NCBI GenBank assembly: GCA_036403035.1
Contig: DASWRT010000537.1
Span: 1 to 21,521, forward strand
Length of the DNA: 21,521 bases
Direction of reading: 5' to 3'
Source of the DNA: DASWRT01 sp036403035
Lineage (GTDB): Bacteria; Pseudomonadota; Alphaproteobacteria; ATCC43930; CGMCC-115725
How positions within the stretch are numbered: the stretch's first letter is position 1; every line of letters starts with the position of its first letter. Of this stretch, positions 14,024 to 20,456 are shown in pieces. Both the position numbers and the translations under genes were made by a program. A model generated the notes under the pieces. It was given only the letters and a program-made list of their open reading frames with translations, was not told the DNA's origin and searched no databases.

Positions 14024-14908
14024 TCAGCGGATCCCCCGCCCTGCCGCCGCATCGGCGACGAACTGCAGCAGCACGCCGTTCGCCTCCTCCGGCGGCACGA
14101 GGATCGCGACGCCGCCGAAGGATTCGTGGTCGACCTGCCAAGAGGCGAGATGGTCGGCGGTCTTGTCGAGGTCGGAGACCGCGATCGTCATCGACGCCGG
14201 ATACGGCAGCTTCACCCCGTCGAGGTCGACGCCGAAATCGTGGTAGAGCGCGCTGAAATCGTCGGCGTCGGCGAAGACCAGCCGGTGCCGGCGGCCGATA
14301 TGGACGGTCAGCACGTCGTCGGTCGGCACGATGGACGCGGCGCCGAACAGCCGCTCGTAGGCGTCGGCGAGCAGTCGGGTGTTCTCGACGACCACGGTCA
14401 TCGAGACGAGGCCGACGGCGCCGTTCGCATGGTCCAGCCAGGGCCGCCGGCGCAGCAGCTCCGGCGTCAGGTGCTGGACGACGAAGGCCGACAGCCCCGG
14501 CGTCTCCTCGGGCGGCAGGTGGGTGAGCTTGAAACGCGGGAGGACGGTGCCCTCGGGCAGTTCGAGCTGGCGGGCGAGGTCGCGCGGCTCGCCCGGATGC
14601 AGGCCGCGCGCCGCGAGCGCGGCAGCCGCCGCCGCGGCATCCTCGCTTGCGAAGGCGACGCCGATCAGCCCTTCCCGCTCCGCGAGGAAGCGGTCGAGGT
14701 TGTTGGTGAACTGCGCCGGGTCGACGATGCCGAGCAGCTCGATGTAATCGTGCGGGAACATCACGCAGTAATTGGCCGTGCCCCAGCCGATATGGCGCCC
14801 GCGCGGGCTCAGCGCGAAGCCGAGCCGCGTCCAGGCCATGCGCGCGTCTTCGAGGTCGCGCACGCCGACCAGCGTGTGATCGATGCCGGTGATCCGACCC
14901 GCGGTCAT
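14024..14908 (-). CDS. Glyoxalase-like (VOC superfamily) protein overlapping mtnA
   Basis: A 294-residue protein. The start is the ATG at 14908, which overlaps the mtnA stop as ATGA (14908-14905); the longer frame upstream lies over mtnA and is rejected. The N-terminal half reads ITGIDHTLVGVRDLEDARMAWTRLGFALSPRGRH, then GTANYCVMFPHDYIELLG, the pattern of the Glyoxalase_3-like domain (metal-binding His 11 and a downstream Glu). A second repeat follows at about 165-285 (GLVSMTVVVENTRLLADAYERLFG). The substrate is unknown. Tight coupling to mtnA suggests it is expressed with MTA salvage and may act on a product or reactive by-product of that pathway; this is inference. Cytoplasmic, no membrane segment. 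Confidence 0.88.
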   Translation of the reverse strand: MTAGRITGIDHTLVGVRDLEDARMAWTRLGFALSPRGRHIGWGTANYCVMFPHDYIELLGIVDPAQFTNNLDRFLAEREGLIGVAFASEDAAAAAAALAARGLHPGEPRDLARQLELPEGTVLPRFKLTHLPPEETPGLSAFVVQHLTPELLRRRPWLDHANGAVGLVSMTVVVENTRLLADAYERLFGAASIVPTDDVLTVHIGRRHRLVFADADDFSALYHDFGVDLDGVKLPYPASMTIAVSDLDKTADHLASWQVDHESFGGVAILVPPEEANGVLLQFVADAAAGRGIR

Positions 14909-16020
14909 TCCCCGGCCAGCCGCGCCCGGCGTTCCGGGAACAGCGAGAGCAGCCCCTCCGCCGAGGCGGGACAGGCGCCGCGCTCGGTGACCAGCGCCGT
15001 CACGAGTCGCGCCGGCGTCACGTCGAAGGCGAAGTTCGCGGCCGGGCTGCCTTCCGGCGTCACCCGCACGGTCCCGACCGTCCCGTCCGGGAGTCGGCCG
15101 GCGATGTCGGTGACCTCGCGCGGGTCGCGCTCCTCGATCGGGATCTCGCGGACGCCGTCGCCGATCGTCCAGTCGATCGTCGGCGAGGGCAGCGCCACGT
15201 AGAACGGGACGCCGTTGTCGCGGGCCGCGAGCGCCTTCAGATAGGTGCCGATCTTGTTGGCGACGTCGCCCTGCGCCGTCGTGCGGTCGGTGCCGACGAT
15301 GCAGAGATCGACCATGCCGTGCTGCATCAGGTGTCCGCCGACATTGTCGACGACCACGGTGTGCGGCACGCCGTGCTGCCCCAGCTCCCATGCGGTGAGG
15401 CTCGCGCCCTGGTTGCGCGGCCGGGTCTCGTCGACCCAGACGTGAACGGGGATGCCGGAATCGTGCGCGAGGTAGATCGGGGCCAGCGCGGTGCCCCAGT
15501 CGACGGTCGCGATCCAGCCGGCGTTGCAGTGCGTCAGGATGTTGACCCTTCCCTTGCGCCCCTTCGCCTCCCATGCCTTCTCGATCAGCGCCTTGCCGTG
15601 CTCGCCGATCGTCCGGTTCATCTCGGAATCCTCGTCGGCGATCTCGGCGGCGCGGCGATAGGCGGCGGCGACGCGCTCCGGCCCGGCGGGGACCGGGGCG
15701 ACCGCGCGGCGCATGTCGTCGAGCGCCCAGCGCAGGTTGATCGCGGTCGGCCGCGTCGCGGCGAGCACGTCATAGGCGGCGTCGAGCGCGGCATCGCCCG
15801 CGTCGACGCGCAGCGCGAGGCAGAGGCCATAGGCCGCGGTGGCGCCGATCAGCGGCGCGCCGCGCACCAGCATGGCGCGGATCGCGTGCGCCGCGTCGTC
15901 CAGCGTCGACAGCGTCGTCGTGACGAATTCATGCGGCAGCCGGGTCTGGTCGATGATGCCGACGGACCAGCCGTCCGGCTCGACCCAGATCGTCCGCATC
16001 GGCTTTCCTTGCACTTTCAT
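14905..16020 (-). CDS. mtnA: Methylthioribose-1-phosphate isomerase
   Basis: A 371-residue protein from the ATG at 16020, which has GGAGAG 6 bases upstream; a GTG at 16035 would extend it by five residues and overlap that site. MtnA converts 5-methylthioribose-1-phosphate to 5-methylthioribulose-1-phosphate in MTA salvage. Motifs: RGAPLIGATAAYG near the N-terminus, ILTHCNAG (active cysteine), and IVGTDRTTAQGDVANKIGTY (active aspartate), followed by PSPTIDWTIGDG and IPIEERDPREV, all characteristic of bacterial MtnA rather than eIF2B subunits. It overlaps the downstream glyoxalase-like gene. The 5' side faces a MITE-like element only 50 bases away, which may include or interrupt its promoter. 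Confidence 0.96.
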   Translation of the reverse strand: MKVQGKPMRTIWVEPDGWSVGIIDQTRLPHEFVTTTLSTLDDAAHAIRAMLVRGAPLIGATAAYGLCLALRVDAGDAALDAAYDVLAATRPTAINLRWALDDMRRAVAPVPAGPERVAAAYRRAAEIADEDSEMNRTIGEHGKALIEKAWEAKGRKGRVNILTHCNAGWIATVDWGTALAPIYLAHDSGIPVHVWVDETRPRNQGASLTAWELGQHGVPHTVVVDNVGGHLMQHGMVDLCIVGTDRTTAQGDVANKIGTYLKALAARDNGVPFYVALPSPTIDWTIGDGVREIPIEERDPREVTDIAGRLPDGTVGTVRVTPEGSPAANFAFDVTPARLVTALVTERGACPASAEGLLSLFPERRARLAGE

Positions 16021-16069
16021 CCGCACTCTCCGCACTTAAAAGGTGTGGTAAAAGGTCTCTCGCTGGATC

Positions 16070-16172
16070 TTAACCCGGATTTCTCACAAGGAGCAGCGCT
16101 GCCTTGCACGCTCCTACTCCGACGGCAAAGAGCGGCACCGCAGTGCTGTTCCTTGTGAGAAATCCGGGTTAA
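16070..16172. mobile_element. MITE-like 103-bp element with 23-bp perfect inverted ends
   Basis: The left arm begins TTAACCCGGATTTCTCAC (16070 onward, to 16092) and is matched base for base by its inverted copy at 16150-16172. Pairing continues imperfectly inward (CAGC.CTGC..TGC on both sides). Both ends carry TTAA, which, being palindromic, could equally be a 4-base target duplication flanking 19-bp ends. There is no coding capacity. The ends look like those of an insertion sequence whose transposase is elsewhere. It sits in the divergent gap between mtnA and the DsbA-like gene. A large leader hairpin is the alternative. Confidence 0.72.
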
Positions 16173-16226
16173 CTGGTCGCCGCCGCCGGTGCCGCCAAGG
16201 GCGCCGCGAAAGCTGGAGGAAATAAA

Positions 16227-16835
16227 TTGACGCGCGAGATCGACTTCTACTTCGACTTCAGCTCGCCTTACGGTTACATCGCGAGCGTGAGGATCGACCA
16301 CCTCGCCTCGAAGTTCGGCCGCACCGTGCGCTGGCGCCCGTTCCTGATCGGCGCGGTCTACAAAGCGATCGGCGGCCCGTCGATCCCCGAACAGCCCGCG
16401 AAGTTCGACTACATCCGCCGCGACCTGCCGCGCAGCGCCGCCTATTACGGCGTGCCCTTCAGCTTCGCGCCGACCTTCCCCGAGGCGCTGCTCGCGCCGG
16501 CCCGCGCCGTCTGGTGGCTCAACGACCGCGATCCGGCAGTGGCAGGAGCCTTCGCCAGAGCCGCCTACCACGCCTACTGGGCCGAAGGGCGCCGCATCGG
16601 CGAACCCGGCGTCACGGCCGACATCGCCGCCGGCCTCGGCGTCGACAGGGACGAACTCCTCGCCGCGCTCGGCGATCAGGCGGTCAAGGACCGGCTGCGC
16701 CGCGAGACCGACGACGCGATCGCGCGCGGCGTCTTCGGCTCGCCCTACATCGTCATCGACGGCGAGCCGTTCTGGGGTTCCGACCGCCTCGTCCAGGTCG
16801 AGGCGTGGCTGGAAAGCGGCGGCTGGCCGAAATAG
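16227..16835 (+). CDS. DsbA-like thioredoxin-fold protein, 2-hydroxychromene-2-carboxylate isomerase family
   Basis: A 202-residue protein with a TTG start at 16227, fixed by GGAGGA 6 bases upstream (16215-16220); no ATG is near. The N-terminus IDFYFDFSSPYGYIASVRI is the signature of the HCCA isomerase/kappa glutathione-transferase branch, with serine 13 before proline in place of the DsbA CxxC. The helical insert follows, and GVFGSPYIVIDGEPFWGSDRL (cis-proline region, about 170-190) closes the thioredoxin fold. The family uses glutathione to isomerise or conjugate substrates. No naphthalene-pathway genes are nearby, so the natural substrate is unknown. It starts 54 bases after the MITE-like element and converges on the EEP-family gene. 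Confidence 0.93.
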   Translation: MTREIDFYFDFSSPYGYIASVRIDHLASKFGRTVRWRPFLIGAVYKAIGGPSIPEQPAKFDYIRRDLPRSAAYYGVPFSFAPTFPEALLAPARAVWWLNDRDPAVAGAFARAAYHAYWAEGRRIGEPGVTADIAAGLGVDRDELLAALGDQAVKDRLRRETDDAIARGVFGSPYIVIDGEPFWGSDRLVQVEAWLESGGWPK

Positions 16836-16864
16836 GCCCGGCGACCACCGCGGCAGCCGCCGCT

Positions 16865-16894
16865 CTGCCGTGATCCGCGCCGCGGTCACGGCAG
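16865..16894. terminator. Strong hairpin between convergent genes
   Basis: CTGCCGTGA (16865-16873) pairs perfectly with TCACGGCAG (16886-16894), and the loop can extend the stem with CCGC/GCGG. The stop codon of the minus-strand gene lies within the stem. Placed between two converging genes it is a good two-way terminator candidate, although no T-run follows. Confidence 0.5.
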
Positions 16895-17881
16895 CGCGAA
16901 CCCGGCGACGAGCGGCGCGTGGAACGAGCCGGCGGGCGGCGGCGCGCTCTCGTCGCTGTCGTCGCCGAGACCCTCGTTGAGGATCGCGACCTCGCCGACG
17001 CACCGCGCCAGGGCCGGCGAGACCAGGATATGGTCGACGAGCAGCGCGGCGCCGCGGTGGCGCATCGAAAAGCGCCGCTCGGCCGGCACGGCGCGCTCGA
17101 CCGGCGTCAGCATGCGGGCGGCGGCGAGCGCCGGGCTGCCGACGTCGTCGGCGTCGCCGATCAGCAGGCGCAGCGGCATCTCCGTCAGCCCGGCGTTGCA
17201 ATCGCCGGCAACGACGACGAGCGCGTCGGGCTCGGCGTCGAAGATCCGCTCGACCGCGAGTCGCGCTTCGACCGCCTGACCGGCGCGGCGCATCGCCGCG
17301 ATCAGGAAGCCCTCGGCCCAGCCGGCGGTGCTGCGCCATGCCCTGCCCTCCTTCTGCCCCGGGATCGGGGCCGCGAGCGGGGCGCGCAGATGCAGGTCGA
17401 CGACATGCAGCGTGCGCCCGCCGGGAAGCTCGATCGCGACGGCGAGGATCGGCCGGTCCCAGCGCACCGGCTCCGGCGCGGCGGGCGGCGGTATTGCCGT
17501 CGCGGCGCGGTAGAGCGGCGGCGCGACAAGGTCGTGGCGGATCTGCCGGCGCTCGCGGATCGGGAACCGGCTCAGCACGACGAGGTTGTGCACGTCCTGC
17601 GGGCCGACGCCGTCGGGGCCGGTGGTGAAGGCGCGCGCGAAGCCGGCATAGGGCGTCCCAGCGACAAGGGCGTCGAGCGCATCGAGCCGCCGCGGCGCAT
17701 GCCGGTCGGGCTTCTGCCCGTTGACTTCCTGGAGACAGAGCACGTCGGCGTCGAGCCGCAGCAGCACCGGGCGGAGGGCGGCGATGCGTGCCGCGAGCGG
17801 CGGCAGCCCCGCGGCCTCGGCAGCGTCGTCGCCGCCGAGGTTCTCAAGGTTGAAGGTGGCGACGCGCAGCCGTTCCGGCAT
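16886..17881 (-). CDS. Endonuclease/exonuclease/phosphatase (EEP) family protein
   Basis: A 331-residue protein with the ordered EEP motifs: TFNLENLG (asparagine 11), LCLQEVNG (glutamate 52), VVDLHLRAP (histidine 164), VVAGDCNAG (aspartate 227, asparagine 229), LVDHILVS (aspartate 283, histidine 284) and GSFHAPLVAGF (histidine 321). The usual GDFN reads GDCN and the usual S-D-H reads S-F-H: the aspartate before the final histidine is replaced, which could reduce or change activity. There is no signal peptide. Members cleave nucleic acids or phosphodiesters; the substrate here cannot be told. It follows mtnP by 19 bases on the same strand and is probably in its operon. Confidence 0.9.
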   Translation of the reverse strand: MPERLRVATFNLENLGGDDAAEAAGLPPLAARIAALRPVLLRLDADVLCLQEVNGQKPDRHAPRRLDALDALVAGTPYAGFARAFTTGPDGVGPQDVHNLVVLSRFPIRERRQIRHDLVAPPLYRAATAIPPPAAPEPVRWDRPILAVAIELPGGRTLHVVDLHLRAPLAAPIPGQKEGRAWRSTAGWAEGFLIAAMRRAGQAVEARLAVERIFDAEPDALVVVAGDCNAGLTEMPLRLLIGDADDVGSPALAAARMLTPVERAVPAERRFSMRHRGAALLVDHILVSPALARCVGEVAILNEGLGDDSDESAPPPAGSFHAPLVAGFALP

Positions 17882-17900
17882 CGGCCGACCGCCCGCGCGC

Positions 17901-18785
17901 CTACCGGTTCAGCTCGCGGCCGGCGACGGCGTCGAGCTTCGCCAAGAGCGCGGGGTCGCGCACCTCCGGTGCGGTGATGATCGCGTGTTCGAGCGCCGTC
18001 TGGCAGCCGTGCGGGCATGGGGTGGGCGGGTCGGCGAGGAGCGGCGCCACGTTCTTCACCAGCGCGCGGGCCTTGTCGGCGTTCCCGAACAGCACCTTGA
18101 TGACCATGTCGACGGTGACCGCGTCATGGCCGGGGTGCCAGCAGTCGTAATCCGTGATCATCGCGACGGTCGCGTAGCAGATCTCGGCCTCGCGGGCGAG
18201 CTTCGCCTCCGGCATGTTGGTCATGCCGATCACGTCGCAGCCCCAGCTCCGGTACAGGTTGCTCTCGGCGACCGTCGAGAATTGCGGCCCCTCCATCACG
18301 AGGTAGGTGCCGCCGCGCGTCATGCGCAGCCCGATCTCCGACGCCGCCTCGACGACCGCGTCGCCGAGGCGCGCGCAGACCGGGTGCGCGACCGAGACAT
18401 GCGCGACGCAGCCCGTGGTGAAGAAGCTCTTGGGCCGCGCGAAGGTCCGGTCGATGAACTGGTCGACGACGACGAAGTCGCCCGGCGCCAGCCCCTCGCG
18501 CAGGCTGCCGACCGCGGACAGCGAGAGGATCTGCGTCACGCCGCTCCGCTTCAGCGCGTCGATGTTGGCGCGGTAGTTGATCTCGGAGGGGGAGAGCCTG
18601 TGGCCGCGCCCGTGCCGCGGCAGGAAGGCGATCCGCTGCCCATGCAGCGTCCCGAAGCAGATCTCGTCCGACGGCTGGCCGAACGGCGACTCGACCTTGC
18701 GCCACTCGATGTCGGTCAGCCCGTCGATCTGGTAAAGCCCGCTGCCGCCGAGGATGCCGAGGACGGATGCTTTTGGTTGCGTCAT
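17901..18785 (-). CDS. mtnP: 5'-methylthioadenosine phosphorylase
   Basis: A 294-residue enzyme that splits methylthioadenosine with phosphate into adenine and 5-methylthioribose-1-phosphate, the substrate of MtnA. Motifs: LGILGGSGLYQIDG (phosphate-binding start), FLPRHGRGHRLSPSEINYRANI, and the base/nucleoside-binding segment EGPQFSTVAESNLYRSWGCDVIGMTNMPEAKLAREAEICYATVAMITDYDCWH, diagnostic of MTA phosphorylases among the PNP family. The ATG at 18785 has AAAGG 11 bases upstream, rather far. A TATAAT box at 18814-18809 suggests a local promoter. It is separated from mtnA by two genes and belongs to a different transcript on the same strand. Confidence 0.96.
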   Translation of the reverse strand: MTQPKASVLGILGGSGLYQIDGLTDIEWRKVESPFGQPSDEICFGTLHGQRIAFLPRHGRGHRLSPSEINYRANIDALKRSGVTQILSLSAVGSLREGLAPGDFVVVDQFIDRTFARPKSFFTTGCVAHVSVAHPVCARLGDAVVEAASEIGLRMTRGGTYLVMEGPQFSTVAESNLYRSWGCDVIGMTNMPEAKLAREAEICYATVAMITDYDCWHPGHDAVTVDMVIKVLFGNADKARALVKNVAPLLADPPTPCPHGCQTALEHAIITAPEVRDPALLAKLDAVAGRELNR

Positions 18786-18808
18786 GGAAGAGCACGCCTT
18801 TCAGTGCA

Positions 18809-18814
18809 ATTATA
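18809..18814 (-). promoter_or_regulatory. Candidate -10 box of mtnP
   Basis: Perfect TATAAT on the minus strand, 23 bases before the mtnP ATG, in a locally AT-rich gap (18786-18880). No good -35 element is found at 16-18 bases; a TTGAGG lies only 12 bases upstream. The implied leader would be very short and close to the AAAGG site. Confidence 0.4.
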
Positions 18815-18880
18815 GGCAGATAAGCACCTCAAACAGGGCACATCATATACAATGAAAAAGGGTATTGTGTCGACCGCAAA

Positions 18881-19555
18881 CTAGGCACCCCCGAGATCGC
18901 CGCCGTCGAGCGACCAGAGCAGCCGAAACGTCGCGAGATCACCGGCCTGCAGACCGAGCGCTGTCACGGCGAGGCGGCCGGCCTCGTGCAGCGCGTCCAG
19001 GTCCGTCGCCTCGACGACGAGAAACCATTCCGCGGGAGGCGCCAGCGTTGCCGCCGCATCGGGCGCGACCGGCATCGAAAGGGCGGGATCGGTTTCCATC
19101 AGATGCGCGGCGACCATGCCGTCGGCAGCGAGCAGCGAGGGCAGCAGCGTCCCGCGGATCGCATCCCGCCGCGCGCCGGCAGCTTCCGGATCGCCGGGCG
19201 GCATGAACGGCAGCAGCGCCAGACAGCCGCCGATGCCGGCGCCGCCGCGCAGCGTCACCGGACCGACGCGGCGCAGCGAGTCTCGCATCCGGGCGAAGTT
19301 TTGCACCGACCACGGCGTCTGGTTGGCGAAGGCATGCCGGTAGGCGTCGCTGCGGAAGACGCCGATGTCGGCCGTGCGGTAGAGCGCGAGATAGCGCCGC
19401 TGCGCTCCCACCGCGCGATAGCGGCCGGCACGCCCGAAGCCGGGGATGCGGACCCGCTCCTGCATGTGCTCGCGGTCGTACCACCGGTTGAACTCGGCCT
19501 CGTGCGCCGGATCGATGTCGGTCCAGACGAGGAGCTGAGCGGGATCGGCCGGCAT
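18881..19555 (-). CDS. Dimeric alpha/beta-barrel (ferredoxin-fold) protein, unknown function
   Basis: A 224-residue protein. The ATG at 19555 has AAAGGAG (19570-19564) with 8 bases of spacing; a GTG at 19564 would overlap that site and is rejected. Residues 5-95 carry LLVWTDIDPAHEAEFNRWYDREHMQERVRIPGF followed by RYLALYRTADIGVF. This is the W-Y-x-x-E-H ... PGF pattern of small EthD-like or related dimeric alpha/beta-barrel proteins. The second half may be a degenerate repeat of the same fold (PPAEWFLVVEATDLDALHEAGRL). No catalytic residues can be assigned. There is no signal peptide. It lies between petC and mtnP, with gaps on both sides, so it is probably its own transcript. Confidence 0.78.
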   Translation of the reverse strand: MPADPAQLLVWTDIDPAHEAEFNRWYDREHMQERVRIPGFGRAGRYRAVGAQRRYLALYRTADIGVFRSDAYRHAFANQTPWSVQNFARMRDSLRRVGPVTLRGGAGIGGCLALLPFMPPGDPEAAGARRDAIRGTLLPSLLAADGMVAAHLMETDPALSMPVAPDAAATLAPPAEWFLVVEATDLDALHEAGRLAVTALGLQAGDLATFRLLWSLDGGDLGGA

Positions 19556-19603
19556 CGCATGCACTCCTTTGACGGGCGGCGCCGAAGATTATACCGGCCG
19601 TGA

Positions 19604-19636
19604 ACGAAACGCCGCCCGCGGCGAACCGGGGCGGCG
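19604..19636 (-). terminator. Candidate terminator after petC
   Basis: CGCCGCCC (19610-19617) and GGGCGGCG (19629-19636) form an 8-bp GC stem with an 11-base loop, 56 bases after the petC stop. On the minus strand the stem is followed by TTTCGTT, a short T-rich tail. This fits an intrinsic terminator for the bc1 operon. Confidence 0.5.
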
Positions 19637-19691
19637 CTCTTCGGGCCTCAAGCGGAGTGCGGCCATCACGCCGCACGCGCGCCGGCCGGTG

Positions 19692-20456
19692 TCAGTGAAC
19701 GTCCGCCCAGATCTTCCGCTTCACCGCGTAGAACAGGACCGCCGCGATGGCCAGGAACAGCATGACCTTGAACCCGGTCTGGTGCCGCTCCTCAAGGCGC
19801 GGCTCGGCGGCCCAGGTCAGGAAGGTCACGACATCGTGGGCCATCTGCGGCACCGTCGTCTGGGTGCCGTCGGCATAGGTCACCGCGCCGTCGTTGAGCG
19901 GCTTCGGCATCGCGATCTGGTGGCCCGGGAAGTACTTGTTGTAGTTCATCCCGTTGCCGAGCTTAAAGTCCTGCGGCGGGTCCTCGTAACCATTCAGGAT
20001 CGAGTAGACGTAGTCGGGGCCGCCCTCGCGTGCCTTGACGATGAGCGAGAGGTCGGGCGGCAGCGCGCCGTTGTTCGCCGCCCGCGCCGCCTTCTCGTTG
20101 GCGAACGGCCGCGCGAAGAGATCCGCGGGACGACCGGGGCGTTGGAACATCTCGCCCTCATCGTTCGGCCCGTCGGTAGTCTGGTAGCCGGCGGCGATCG
20201 CCTTTACCTCGTCCTCGTTGAACCCGATGCCCGTGAGGTCGCGGTAATGGATCATGTTGATCGCGTGGCAGTTCGAGCAGACTTCCTTGTAGATCTGGAA
20301 GCCGCGCTGCGCCGCCGCACGGTCATAGGTGCCGAACGGCCCGTCGAAGGACCAATGCTGCTTCATCACATGGACGGTTTCGTCCGCCGCGATCCCCTGC
20401 CCCGCGGTGAAGGCGAGGATGGCGGCAGCGGCAGCGGTCAGCAACGAGCGGCGCAT
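19692..20456 (-). CDS. petC: Cytochrome c1 of the bc1 complex
   Basis: A 254-residue protein: signal peptide at 1-23 (MRRSLLTAAAAAILAFTAG, cut near IAA-DE), heme attachment CSNCH (60-64), axial methionine 183 in AMPKPLNDG, and one C-terminal membrane anchor at about 229-245 before the KRKIW end. It receives electrons from the Rieske protein and passes them to a soluble or membrane cytochrome c. YVYSILNGYEDPP and MNYNKYFPGHQIAMP are typical c1 segments. The ATG at 20456 shares its A with the TAA stop of petB (TAATG), so the two are translated in a coupled way. It is a separate c1 gene, not fused to cytochrome b as in Bradyrhizobium fbcH. Confidence 0.97.
   Translation of the reverse strand: MRRSLLTAAAAAILAFTAGQGIAADETVHVMKQHWSFDGPFGTYDRAAAQRGFQIYKEVCSNCHAINMIHYRDLTGIGFNEDEVKAIAAGYQTTDGPNDEGEMFQRPGRPADLFARPFANEKAARAANNGALPPDLSLIVKAREGGPDYVYSILNGYEDPPQDFKLGNGMNYNKYFPGHQIAMPKPLNDGAVTYADGTQTTVPQMAHDVVTFLTWAAEPRLEERHQTGFKVMLFLAIAAVLFYAVKRKIWADVH

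Noticed and set aside
14909..15574. Upstream extension of the glyoxalase-like frame
   Set aside because: Lies over mtnA; the ATGA overlap gives the natural start and the domain begins right after it.
16227..16835. Disulfide oxidoreductase DsbA
   Set aside because: There is no CxxC motif and no signal peptide; the SSPY start places it in the glutathione-dependent isomerase branch.
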